A stretch of DNA of 38,754 nucleotides. Origin: Armatimonadota bacterium. Lineage in GTDB: Bacteria; Armatimonadota; JADLDR01. A program made the translations under genes and the position numbers. Shown here one piece after another: positions 15,674 to 23,336 of this stretch (within the stretch, counting starts at the first letter, position 1; each line of letters starts with the position of its first letter). The DNA is taken from the NCBI GenBank assembly GCA_020846535.1, contig JADLDR010000210.1, positions 1 through 38,754 on the forward strand. The letters are read 5' to 3'. Below the pieces are notes generated by a model. That model did not search any database and was not told the DNA's origin. It saw nothing but the letters and a program-made list of their open reading frames with translations.

Positions 15674-16843
15674 ATGGAAGAAATCAGAATCGGCGTGTCC
15701 GGCCTGGGCGGGCGGGGGCGGTACTGGATTCATCTGCTGCAAACCATCCCCGGGTTCAGGATCGTCGCTATCCATGATCCCATTGTCGCACTGCACGATG
15801 TCGCCCGGAAGGGTTTGCAGTCACCGGAGCATGTGAAAGCCTGCAGCGATTGGGGCGACTTTTTGGGCGACCGGGAGATGGAGGCCGTAGCCCTCTGCGT
15901 CCGCTGTAAGGAGCAGGGCGGGATGGCCGCGGATGCGATGGAGGCGGGCAAGCACGTCCATTCCGAGGTTCCGGCGGCGCATACGCTGGAGGACTGCTGG
16001 CGGATCGTGCTGGCCTCGGAGCGGACCGGCCTGGTCTATCAATTGGGGGAGCAGACCCGCTACTGGGGTTTTGTCGATCCGTGGCGCAATCTGGTCGCCA
16101 GCGGGCAACTGGGGCGCATCACCTACTGCGAGGGCCAGTACATCGGGTATTATCCAGGCCTTTACTTCAAAGACCCGCAGACCGGCCAGGCAATCATGCC
16201 GCACGATCTGAGCAAAAACCCGCAGGCCCGGGGCACCTGGCTCAACGATATGCCCCCTATCCACTATCTGCCCCACGAACTCAGCCCCATGCTGAAGGTG
16301 CTGGACGACCGGGTAGTGGAGGTTGTGGGCATGAGTACCGACGCGCCCAGCTTCGCCCATCCGGAGATCGGGCAGCCCGATATCCAGGCGGCCCTGATGA
16401 AGACCGAGAAGGGCGCTGTCCTGCGGATGACGACAGGCTTTTCCCAGCCGATCCCGGAGCATGACCACCACTGGTATCATGTGATGGGCACGAAGGGAAG
16501 CGTGGAATGGCGGCGCTCCGACCGGGATATGCCCCGGCTCTGGCTGGCGGACGCCCAGATGCATGATTTCGCGGAGGTCGACTGGCGCTACGCCCGCACC
16601 GACGCCCCGCCGGAAGCCTGGGCCACCGGGCACGGCAACGCCGACTACTACCCCCATGCCGCCTTCCGGGATGCGGTCTCGAAAGGAAAGGCTCTGGAGT
16701 TCGATGCCTACAAAGCCATCGAAACGGCGGCCCCAGCCATCCTTGCAGCCGATTCCATCGCTCAGGGGTCGAAACCCTTCCGCGTGCCCGATTTCCGGCC
16801 CGGTTCGAGCCGCCCCAGAGGACAGGCTCCGGCCAATCCATAA
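15674..16843 (+). CDS. Gfo/Idh/MocA oxidoreductase, GH109-like
   Basis: A 389-aa NAD(P)-binding protein: Rossmann turn GVSGLGGRGR near the N-terminus, then the family's EKP-type motif in the form EVP (KHVHSEVPAAHT), in which the usual lysine is valine. EVPAA with DCW nearby, together with the later YLPHELSPML segment and EVVGMST, resembles the GH109 group of NAD-dependent alpha-N-acetylgalactosaminidases more than classical inositol or glucose-fructose dehydrogenases. No Tat or Sec signal is seen. AAGGAG at 15661-15666 fixes the start. Nearby DapA-like and fucosidase genes suggest a role in sugar breakdown. Confidence 0.85.
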   Translation: MEEIRIGVSGLGGRGRYWIHLLQTIPGFRIVAIHDPIVALHDVARKGLQSPEHVKACSDWGDFLGDREMEAVALCVRCKEQGGMAADAMEAGKHVHSEVPAAHTLEDCWRIVLASERTGLVYQLGEQTRYWGFVDPWRNLVASGQLGRITYCEGQYIGYYPGLYFKDPQTGQAIMPHDLSKNPQARGTWLNDMPPIHYLPHELSPMLKVLDDRVVEVVGMSTDAPSFAHPEIGQPDIQAALMKTEKGAVLRMTTGFSQPIPEHDHHWYHVMGTKGSVEWRRSDRDMPRLWLADAQMHDFAEVDWRYARTDAPPEAWATGHGNADYYPHAAFRDAVSKGKALEFDAYKAIETAAPAILAADSIAQGSKPFRVPDFRPGSSRPRGQAPANP

Positions 16844-16976
16844 ACGACACTTATGAAGATTTGTTATGGCTTGGAAAAATTTCAATAATACAAAAAGCAG
16901 GATCGAGGAGGAAGAGGGCTGTCAGGCGATGAATATATATTGTGAAAATCCTCACTAAATAGGAGGCAGCTAGCGA

Positions 16977-17396
16977 ATGAAGACGATCCCTGCGATTCGA
17001 CTACAGGAGATCCTGACTGCCCACCGCCTTTGGGTGAAGTCTAGTGGAAGAGAAGGCTCTAAGGCAGAGCTGATGGGCGCTTGTCTCTGGTGGAGCCACC
17101 TGGAAAAAGCCGACCTGTCTCATGCGGTTCTTCGGAACACGTATCTCTGCTGGACTCATCTGGAGTGGACTAACCTCCAGAGGACCGACCTGCACGGGGC
17201 CGACCTATACAGGGCGCACCTGCACGGGGCCGACCTTTCGGGGGCTAATCTCCGCGAGGCCAACCTCTCCGGCACTATCCTCCGGGACGCCAAACTGCTG
17301 GAAGCTGACCTGCTGGGCGCTCGCTATACGGCTCAGACCCAGTGGCCTGACGGTTTCGATCCCGCGCGTCATGGTGCCGTTCGGGTAAACGGCTGA
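16977..17396 (+). CDS. Pentapeptide-repeat protein
   Basis: The 139-aa protein begins with an N-terminal helix of the type ILTAHRLWVKSSG that often caps such proteins, followed by about 15 pentapeptide repeats of the form A(D/N)LxG, e.g. HGADLSGANLREANLSG (residues about 40-118), and a short tail with QTQWPDGFDP. Pentapeptide repeats fold into a right-handed beta-helix; some mimic DNA and bind gyrase, but the function of this one is not evident. Start is supported by AGGAGG at 16961-16966. The 133 bp upstream are AT-richer than the surroundings. Confidence 0.88.
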   Translation: MKTIPAIRLQEILTAHRLWVKSSGREGSKAELMGACLWWSHLEKADLSHAVLRNTYLCWTHLEWTNLQRTDLHGADLYRAHLHGADLSGANLREANLSGTILRDAKLLEADLLGARYTAQTQWPDGFDPARHGAVRVNG

Positions 17397-17418
17397 TCCA
17401 CCATGATCTCTCATCTCC

Positions 17419-17481
17419 GGGCCGGAAAATAAAGCTGGATGCGCTCATCCTATCCTCGATGACCCTATCGTTTTCCGGCCC
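17419..17481 (+). terminator. Long-loop inverted repeat downstream of the pentapeptide gene
   Basis: GGGCCGGAAAA at 17419-17429 pairs perfectly with TTTTCCGGCCC at 17471-17481 around a 41-nt loop. It may terminate the pentapeptide gene or be a small mobile or structural repeat. Confidence 0.4.
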
Positions 17482-17563
17482 CCCCTTTCCTCTCCATCCT
17501 CGAAAGGATTCTCCCGGCTCCGGTCGAATCTAATTCCGCTCGATCATCTCTGCAATATGTTTC

Positions 17564-17585
17564 GGGGCGCGATTGATCGCATCCC
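17564..17585. repeat. Dispersed palindrome, copy 5
   Basis: GGGGCGCGATT followed by GATCGCATCCC; lies just upstream of the DapA-like gene. Arms match copies at 5691 and 12872-13199. Confidence 0.6.
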
Positions 17586-17622
17586 CGCCCGCCACATCAT
17601 CACCCGAAAAGGAGAATCCCAT

Positions 17623-18489
17623 ATGCTAAAACAAGGCGTTTATGTCGCCACGGCAACCCCTTACGCGCCGGACGGATCCATCGACCTGGGGCTGGTCAGA
17701 GAGCAGGCGCAGTTTTTGATCGCAAGGGAGGTCAGCGGCATCTGCCCCTCCGGCAGCAATGGGGAGTTTCCGCTGCTGGACGCCGAGGAACGGCTGCCCT
17801 TCTATCGCGCGGCGGTCGAGGCAGTTTCCGGGCGGGCGGCTGTCGTGCCCTGCCCCTGGCATCCCCGGATAGAGGAAATGATCCGGCTCTCCCGCGCCTG
17901 CGAGGACCTGGGAGCCGACGCGCTCTTTTTCCCGCCCGGCATCTACTTCCGCTACAACGACCGGGAGATCGGGAATGTCTACAGGCGCGTGCGGGAGGCG
18001 GTCTCCATCCCGGTTCTGGCATACCATATCCCGCAGTTGTCCAACAACCCTATTTCCCCCGCGCTCTATCGGCAGATGGCGGAAGAGGGCATCGTGGCTG
18101 GTTTGAAGGACTCGTGCCCGACCCGGGAGCGCATCGAGGAGCTTCTCCCCATCGCCCGCAGCACCCGCACCTGGCTTCTGACCGGAGACGATTATTTCGC
18201 CCTCGCCTCCCGTTCCCTGGAGACCGACGGCCTCATTTCAGGAACGGCGAACTGCGTTCCCGAACTGCCGGTCCGGGTCTGGAAGGAGCAGGATCGGGCG
18301 GCACAGGATGCCCTCAGCCGCATCTGCGATGCCATCGTCTCATGCAGTTTCATCCCGGCTGCCCGCTACCTCTGCTCCCGCCGCGGCCTCGACCTGCGGC
18401 AGACCCGCGAGCCTTTCCTGCCTGTGACCGGTGAGGAAGCCCGACGTCTGGACGCCGCCCTGGAAACAGCCTCGGATTTTTTGCGCTGA
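17623..18489 (+). CDS. Dihydrodipicolinate synthase / N-acetylneuraminate lyase family
   Basis: A 288-aa class I aldolase-fold enzyme. The Schiff-base lysine is Lys162 in VAGLKDSC, the active-site tyrosine is Tyr134 in YHIP (family YNxP), and GSNGE at 44-48 replaces the GTTGE of lysine-pathway enzymes. This suggests a sugar-acid or sialic-acid-type lyase rather than DapA itself. The ATG at 17623 follows AAAAGGAG; an upstream ATG at 17557 overlaps a palindromic repeat and lacks a site. It precedes an alpha-L-fucosidase gene by 179 bp, which fits a role in deoxy-sugar or sugar-acid catabolism. Confidence 0.85.
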   Translation: MLKQGVYVATATPYAPDGSIDLGLVREQAQFLIAREVSGICPSGSNGEFPLLDAEERLPFYRAAVEAVSGRAAVVPCPWHPRIEEMIRLSRACEDLGADALFFPPGIYFRYNDREIGNVYRRVREAVSIPVLAYHIPQLSNNPISPALYRQMAEEGIVAGLKDSCPTRERIEELLPIARSTRTWLLTGDDYFALASRSLETDGLISGTANCVPELPVRVWKEQDRAAQDALSRICDAIVSCSFIPAARYLCSRRGLDLRQTREPFLPVTGEEARRLDAALETASDFLR

Positions 18490-18668
18490 AGCAGGGGAAG
18501 CGGCCCGATTGTCGAAAAAACGTACCGCAGTCGAGCCTGTCGAAAGGGATTTCGCCAAAAAACAGCATCTTCCGCCATGGCGAGGAGCGTAATCTCCGAA
18601 ACAAATTGACAGATAGCTTCCCGCTCACGCAGCTTGAATGCGAAAGCCCTGACATCCAAAGGAGAAAC

Positions 18669-19967
18669 ATGATGCCGAGATTTCCCGAACCCACCGAAGG
18701 CGATACGAAATGGTTTGTGCAGGATCGCTTCGGCCTTTTCATCCACTGGGGGCTGTACGCGATGCTGGCCCGGCACGAATGGGTCAAGCATACCGAACGC
18801 ATCCATGACGATGACTACCAGAAATATTTCGACCGCTTCGATCCCGATCTCTACGATCCGGCTGTCTGGGCAAGAGAGGCCAAAAACGCCGGGATGAAGT
18901 ATTTCGTGGTCACCACCAAGCACCACGAGGGCTTCTGCATGTGGGACTCCGCCCTGACGGATTACAAGGCCCCCAGCACCCCCTGCGGCAAAGACCTGAT
19001 CGAGCCGATGGTGGAAGCCTTTCGCGCCGAGGGCCTGAAGGCCGGGTTCTACCACTCCCTGATCGACTGGCATCACCCCGACTTCCCAGTGGACGGCCTG
19101 CACTCCATGCGGGACAATGTGGAATACCGGGAGGCGCACAAGGGCCGCGATGTCCGCAAATACGCCCGGTACCTTCACGGCCAGACGCGGGAGCTCCTTA
19201 CCCGGTACGGCGATATCAGGATCATCTGGTTTGATTTCTCCTATTCCGGAAGCGATTGGGGCTGGTCGAAAGGCAAGGGGAAAGACGATTGGCAGTCCGA
19301 ATCGCTGCTGAAGATGGTGCGAGAGCTTCAGCCCGGCATCATCGTCAACGACCGGCTGGAGATCGGCGGGGATATCAAAACGCCGGAGCAGTACCAGCCG
19401 AGTGGCTGGCTGGAGGTGGACGGCAAGCCCGTGGTCTGGGAAGCCTGCCAGACTTTGAACGGTAGTTGGGGCTACCACCGGGATAACCTGGACTGGAAAT
19501 CGGTGGATATGCTGGTCCAGATGCTGGTCGATACGGTTTCCAAAGGCGGCAACCTGCTTCTGAACGTCGGCCCCAACGCACGCGGCGAATTCGAGCCGAA
19601 GGCCATCGACCGGCTGCGGGGCATCGGGGAATGGATGCGCCTGCACGGGCGCTCCATCTACGGTTGCACGGCCAGCGACTTCACCCCGCCGCCCGACTGC
19701 CGCTACACCCAGAACGGCAACCGGCTCTACTTGCATCTCTTCGCCTGGCCCTTCCGCCACGTCCACTTGAATGGCCTTGCCGGAAAAGTGGCCTACGCCC
19801 AACTGCTCAACGACGCCTCCGAAATCCGCATGTTCACCGTCGACCCGCACCAGCAGGCCCAGAACACCGCCATGGGCGGCATCTCCGCCGATACCCTCAC
19901 CCTGGAACTCCCCATCCAGAAGCCGCCCGCCACCGTGCCGGTGGTCGAGCTGTTCCTGAAAGGATAA
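18669..19967 (+). CDS. Alpha-L-fucosidase, GH29
   Basis: This 432-aa enzyme should release terminal alpha-L-fucose with retention of configuration. FGLFIHWG (residues 21-28), KHHEGF (84-89) and the nucleophile Asp189 in IIWFDF are the GH29 landmarks; NVGPNARGEF near the barrel end also fits. No signal peptide is present, so it probably acts on imported oligosaccharides. Two adjacent ATGs follow AAAGGAG; the first is used. An upstream TTGACA at 18606 has no clear -10 partner. A bidirectional terminator follows the stop within 10 bp. Confidence 0.92.
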   Translation: MMPRFPEPTEGDTKWFVQDRFGLFIHWGLYAMLARHEWVKHTERIHDDDYQKYFDRFDPDLYDPAVWAREAKNAGMKYFVVTTKHHEGFCMWDSALTDYKAPSTPCGKDLIEPMVEAFRAEGLKAGFYHSLIDWHHPDFPVDGLHSMRDNVEYREAHKGRDVRKYARYLHGQTRELLTRYGDIRIIWFDFSYSGSDWGWSKGKGKDDWQSESLLKMVRELQPGIIVNDRLEIGGDIKTPEQYQPSGWLEVDGKPVVWEACQTLNGSWGYHRDNLDWKSVDMLVQMLVDTVSKGGNLLLNVGPNARGEFEPKAIDRLRGIGEWMRLHGRSIYGCTASDFTPPPDCRYTQNGNRLYLHLFAWPFRHVHLNGLAGKVAYAQLLNDASEIRMFTVDPHQQAQNTAMGGISADTLTLELPIQKPPATVPVVELFLKG

Positions 19968-19973
19968 AAAGAA

Positions 19974-20003
19974 AAAGGGTGCGGGATTTCCGCACCCTTT
20001 TTT
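19974..20003. terminator. Bidirectional intrinsic terminator
   Basis: Stem AAAGGGTGCGG (19974-19984), loop GATTT, CCGCACCCTTT (19990-20000), with T runs on both strands (TTTTTT on plus; TTTTTCTTTTT on minus). It ends the fucosidase transcript and can end the convergent six-gene CHAT operon. Confidence 0.92.
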
Positions 20004-20090
20004 ATCGATCAGGACTTTCGCTTCTGAGAGGCGACCCATCGGGTCGTCTCATGGCGATCAAGATCGAGGGGATCAGCCGGTTCCGGCATC

Positions 20091-20113
20091 GCCGGGCATT
20101 GGAAATGCCCGGC
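20091..20113. repeat. 10-bp hairpin downstream of the CHAT operon
   Basis: GCCGGGCATT (20091-20100), GGA, AATGCCCGGC (20104-20113), a perfect inverted repeat in the 184-bp gap between the terminator and the last operon gene. A second, slightly imperfect hairpin lies at about 20027-20050. Confidence 0.55.
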
Positions 20114-20187
20114 TCTCCCAAACTCTAATTTGATTGCTATGGGGTGACCCCCCGAGTTGCCCTTTGAACGCCCTCTTATTTCGACTT

Positions 20188-20694
20188 TCAGCGAAAGTCC
20201 TCTGTCGTTGCCCCCTGTTCCCTCTGCTGGTGCCCCGTCTTCTCCTTCGATCCCCCGCTCCTCTGCGCGGCAGACGGGCGCGTGAGGTTGGCAAAGACCG
20301 TTTCCAGGGATATTTCCATTTCTATGACCACCCGGCGGCCATCCGTATCGATCTCCTCCTTGACCGCCCGGGCCCCTTTCAAGTCGGCCCGATAGCGGCC
20401 CTCGCCGTCCTCGGGCCGGGGCTTGAAACCAACCATCCGGGCAAGCTGGAGAAGGGCTTCCCGCCGGGCGGAGCTTCGCGCTTTCAGCAGAGCTTTGGCG
20501 TCGTTTTCGTCTTCCGGGAACAGCCCTGCGCCGGCTGCCCGGAGGACGGTGCGCTTGACTTCTTCTCCGGTGGCAAGGATGATCGGCGGGGGCAGCGGAT
20601 TGGCTGGTTCCACGCTTTCATCGGGATTGGCCCGCAGCAGGCCCCCGACGAGAATCATGCTGAAAATAAAGAGAACCGGACCGAGCCGTTTCAT
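20188..20694 (-). CDS. LPP20-like small envelope protein
   Basis: A 168-aa exported protein, last gene of the operon. Residues 1-23 form a signal sequence or anchor. The segment VKRTVLRAAGAGLFPED followed by ARSSARREALLQLARMV resembles the start of LPP20/FlgP-type lipoproteins, where an Ala-rich helix packs on a small sheet, and EIDTDGRRVVIEMEISLETV would be the closing strands. There is no lipobox cysteine. The frame is open far upstream, but AAGGAGGG stands directly before the ATG at 20694, 11 bp after the end of the FlgT-like gene. Family assignment is by pattern only. Confidence 0.65.
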   Translation of the reverse strand: MKRLGPVLFIFSMILVGGLLRANPDESVEPANPLPPPIILATGEEVKRTVLRAAGAGLFPEDENDAKALLKARSSARREALLQLARMVGFKPRPEDGEGRYRADLKGARAVKEEIDTDGRRVVIEMEISLETVFANLTRPSAAQRSGGSKEKTGHQQREQGATTEDFR

Positions 20695-20705
20695 GGAAGC
20701 CCTCC

Positions 20706-21899
20706 TTAACGCAAGCACGCATCCACCCGGTTGCCGGTGACGCGGAGGATGGACAGGCTTTTGCCGTCCAGCTTCAGGGCGGCTAGCCGGGAACGGAAGG
20801 CGCTCCCGTCCAGGCGGGTGCGGACATCGAGGCGGCACAGCCCGGCGGTGTAGCTTTCCCGCACCAGGGCCTGATGGCCCCGGAACGCGCGGACCTTTTC
20901 CTTGAGGGTTTCCATCTGGCGGTAGCTGGCCCTGGAGACGACCACCTGCACGATGCGCCCCTGGGTGAGTTCCCTGGCCCACCGCGCCAGCAGCCGCTTG
21001 ACGAAAAGCTCCCGGTTCTCTTCTAGGAGGCGGCTGCCCGCTTCCTCCAGGGCCGCCCGGCCTGCGTCGGATTCCTCCCCGAAGCTGGGCGCTCCGACAT
21101 CCCGCACCTGGGCGGCCAGAAGCACCTCCCCGCTGTCCGAGGAGATCGCCTTCACATCGCACCGGGCCACCGCCGCGCTGACCGATTCGCCGATATCGTA
21201 GGGGGAACCTTCTCCCGGGCGGATCGCCGCCGCGCTGCTGGCCGAGCCGACCATCAGGATTTCGGCCCCTGTCTCCGCGCCGATGGCGGCGGCCAGCCTG
21301 CGGTCGCCCTGCATCAGGCCGTGCATCGCCTGGTCGGACTTTCTCAGGGATGCCGACATCTCCCGGTCCACCACATCGAAGCCCTTCTCCTGAAGCTGGC
21401 GGGTCAAAGCCACCTCCGCCGGATGCTCGTCCAGGAGGGGCTTGCCCAGGTTCTTTTCGGCTAAAGCCACCATCACACGGGGGCGGCGGACGGCCTCATA
21501 CACGGCTTCCATCTCCGAGATGTCCTGAATTAGTCCCAACAGGCTGATCGTGGCCCGAATTTTCAGGCGAAGCAGCCCGTTTTTCTTATCGATCCTGCGC
21601 GATCCCTCGATGCGGCTCCACCGACGGACGTAGCCCTCGGAGCGGGTGAGAATCGTTTCCTTCACCATCTCATAGTTGCGGCCCAGGGCCTCGGCCTTGA
21701 CGAAAACGCCCACGCCCTGCTCGACGGCGTTCTTGAGGGCATCAGTAAGGGCCTCATCCTCTGCTTTCCCGATATCGCTTCCGACAGCGGCCACCCCTTC
21801 GGCCACCACCTCCACCGAATCCCGGTTAGCGGCGGTTTCCGCGCCCAAGCACGCCGGCAGGAACGCCAGCAGGCACATCAGCCAGGCAAGGCGAGTCAT
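20706..21899 (-). CDS. FlgT-like exported protein
   Basis: A 397-aa protein with a signal peptide (about 1-20, ending CLGA). Residues 27-115 (VEVVAEGVAAVGSD, then DEALTDALKNAVEQGVG, ILTRSEGYV and LRLKIRATI) match the N-terminal domain of FlgT, which in Vibrio builds the H-ring of the flagellar basal body. A middle domain contains the AEILMVGSASS strand typical of FlgT/CsgG/TolB-like folds, and the C-terminal domain with RIVQVVVSRASYRQ and LDVRT is also FlgT-like. No flagellar gene is present in the window, so an envelope role outside flagella is more likely. The gene starts 7 bp after the FlgO-like gene. Confidence 0.72.
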   Translation of the reverse strand: MTRLAWLMCLLAFLPACLGAETAANRDSVEVVAEGVAAVGSDIGKAEDEALTDALKNAVEQGVGVFVKAEALGRNYEMVKETILTRSEGYVRRWSRIEGSRRIDKKNGLLRLKIRATISLLGLIQDISEMEAVYEAVRRPRVMVALAEKNLGKPLLDEHPAEVALTRQLQEKGFDVVDREMSASLRKSDQAMHGLMQGDRRLAAAIGAETGAEILMVGSASSAAAIRPGEGSPYDIGESVSAAVARCDVKAISSDSGEVLLAAQVRDVGAPSFGEESDAGRAALEEAGSRLLEENRELFVKRLLARWARELTQGRIVQVVVSRASYRQMETLKEKVRAFRGHQALVRESYTAGLCRLDVRTRLDGSAFRSRLAALKLDGKSLSILRVTGNRVDACLR

Positions 21900-21906
21900 G
21901 GCGTTC

Positions 21907-23331
21907 CTACCTCCCGCCGTCGATCACAAAACAGACTTGCCATCTCCAGAGGAAGTGGCTCCGCTCGTTCTCCTGAAGGATGCGGTCGGCGTCCCCGGAG
22001 GAGATGATCACCGTATCGCTGCACGGCCCGCTCGCATCCTGCCCGCGGACGTAGATGGGCCGGGAACCCGCTTTGGCGGCCCTGTCCGGGGAATGGACGT
22101 AGGAGACGATGCCGTGGTCCTGAAGGTATCCCATGGTCGGCAGGTGGTCCTGCTGGGGATAGACGATCCTGCCGTCTGCGGCCACGATCCGAGGGCTCAT
22201 GGATCGGCAGGCTCCCAGCCCGCGGGCATCGATGATCACGCCGGTGTATCCGTTCGGGTCCTCGGAGGGAAGGGATATCTGTTCTTCCTCCGGGTTAGGG
22301 GCCAGCATCCGCCCGATGAGGGCGGCGATCATGCCGCGCGTGGCGGGAGCGTTCGGATAGAGACGCGGGGCGCGGGGCAGGTAGTTCTGATCCACCGCCA
22401 CGGCGATATAGACCCGGCCCCAGCGAGGCACATCCTTCCCGTCCGGGAAGGAGGCCAGTGAGGTCATCGGCTGGACCATCATATCGAACTGATTCTGGGG
22501 AATCTCCATCCGGGCCAAAGCCACCAGCGCCCGCAGGCGCGTCACGGGACGGGACGGCTCCTGCACGGTAAAGGGCTTCGGGTGTTCGGGCCGGATGTGG
22601 TGGGAGAGCCGGCGCAGGATGGCATCAAATTCCTTTTCCGTCACCGCCGCCTTCGGGCGGAACGTGCCGTCCGCGTAAGGGGACATGATCCTGGCGGTCA
22701 CGACCTTGCGGATCTCCGGCTGGGAGGGGCTGGAGGCGATATCGGACAGCATCCCGGTAGCATCCTCTCCGGCTTCCGGATCGGGGCTGCCCCGCAGCAC
22801 ATCGGACGCGTCCGCATCGCTGTCCAGGTCGGGAATCCACTCTCCGGTCAGGCGCTTGTGGAAGCGGTTCGCCAGCTTGTGAACCAGGGCGAAGATTTCC
22901 GCCCGGCTTCCCTGGATATTTTCCGCGCCGCCCGGGGTTAGCTTGCCGGTGGCGACATCCAGGAGCCGGGCGTTGATGATGATGCTCTCCGAAGCCAGCG
23001 CGTAGCTGCCCACGATCAGCTTGTCCGCGCCGACCGTTGTGCCCAGCTTTTTGACCTTTTTGGAATCGGTCAGCCCGGCAGCCGAGAGTTTGACTTCCGT
23101 AAAGGCGCGGCGAAGCTGCTTGCGTTCCACCAGATGGAGGCGGCTCGATTTGGCGAGATCGGTCAGCAGCGTTTCCGCGATCCCTTCCGAAAGCTCCGGG
23201 TCCTTCCCGTTGAAATCGGCGACAGCGATCACCATATCCTTATCGGTCATGGCCCCGCTCGCCGGCCTTCCCGGAACCCACAGCAGACCGGCGGCCAGTC
23301 CGAAGGCCAACCATAAACGCCATGCTGCCAT
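21907..23331 (-). CDS. FlgO/CsgG-like protein with SLH-like and C-terminal FlgP-like segments
   Basis: A 474-aa exported protein. After a signal peptide (about 1-27) comes an FlgO/CsgG-type domain (33-160: VIAVADFNGK, LSEGIAETLLTDLAKSSRLHLVER, LIVGSYALAS). Next are segments with S-layer-homology (SLH) character: ARIMSPYADGTFRPKAAVTEKEF and, after a spacer, SFPDGKDVPRWGRVYIAVAV with ATRGMIAALIGRML. The last 110 residues start with GYTGVIIDARGLGA and resemble a domain found in FlgP/LPP20-type proteins. The ATG at 23331 has AAGGA upstream; a GTG 3 codons earlier is possible. SLH-like segments suggest attachment to the cell wall. It is the fourth gene of the CHAT operon. Confidence 0.75.
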   Translation of the reverse strand: MAAWRLWLAFGLAAGLLWVPGRPASGAMTDKDMVIAVADFNGKDPELSEGIAETLLTDLAKSSRLHLVERKQLRRAFTEVKLSAAGLTDSKKVKKLGTTVGADKLIVGSYALASESIIINARLLDVATGKLTPGGAENIQGSRAEIFALVHKLANRFHKRLTGEWIPDLDSDADASDVLRGSPDPEAGEDATGMLSDIASSPSQPEIRKVVTARIMSPYADGTFRPKAAVTEKEFDAILRRLSHHIRPEHPKPFTVQEPSRPVTRLRALVALARMEIPQNQFDMMVQPMTSLASFPDGKDVPRWGRVYIAVAVDQNYLPRAPRLYPNAPATRGMIAALIGRMLAPNPEEEQISLPSEDPNGYTGVIIDARGLGACRSMSPRIVAADGRIVYPQQDHLPTMGYLQDHGIVSYVHSPDRAAKAGSRPIYVRGQDASGPCSDTVIISSGDADRILQENERSHFLWRWQVCFVIDGGR

Positions 23332-23336
23332 CAGAA

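Noticed and set aside
15482..15796. Upstream extension of the ankyrin gene
   Set aside because: It overlaps the divergent oxidoreductase gene and has no repeat-like content; AGGAG supports the start at 15481.
20695..21162. Upstream extension of the LPP20-like gene
   Set aside because: It overlaps the FlgT-like gene in another frame; a strong ribosome site and signal sequence place the start at 20694.
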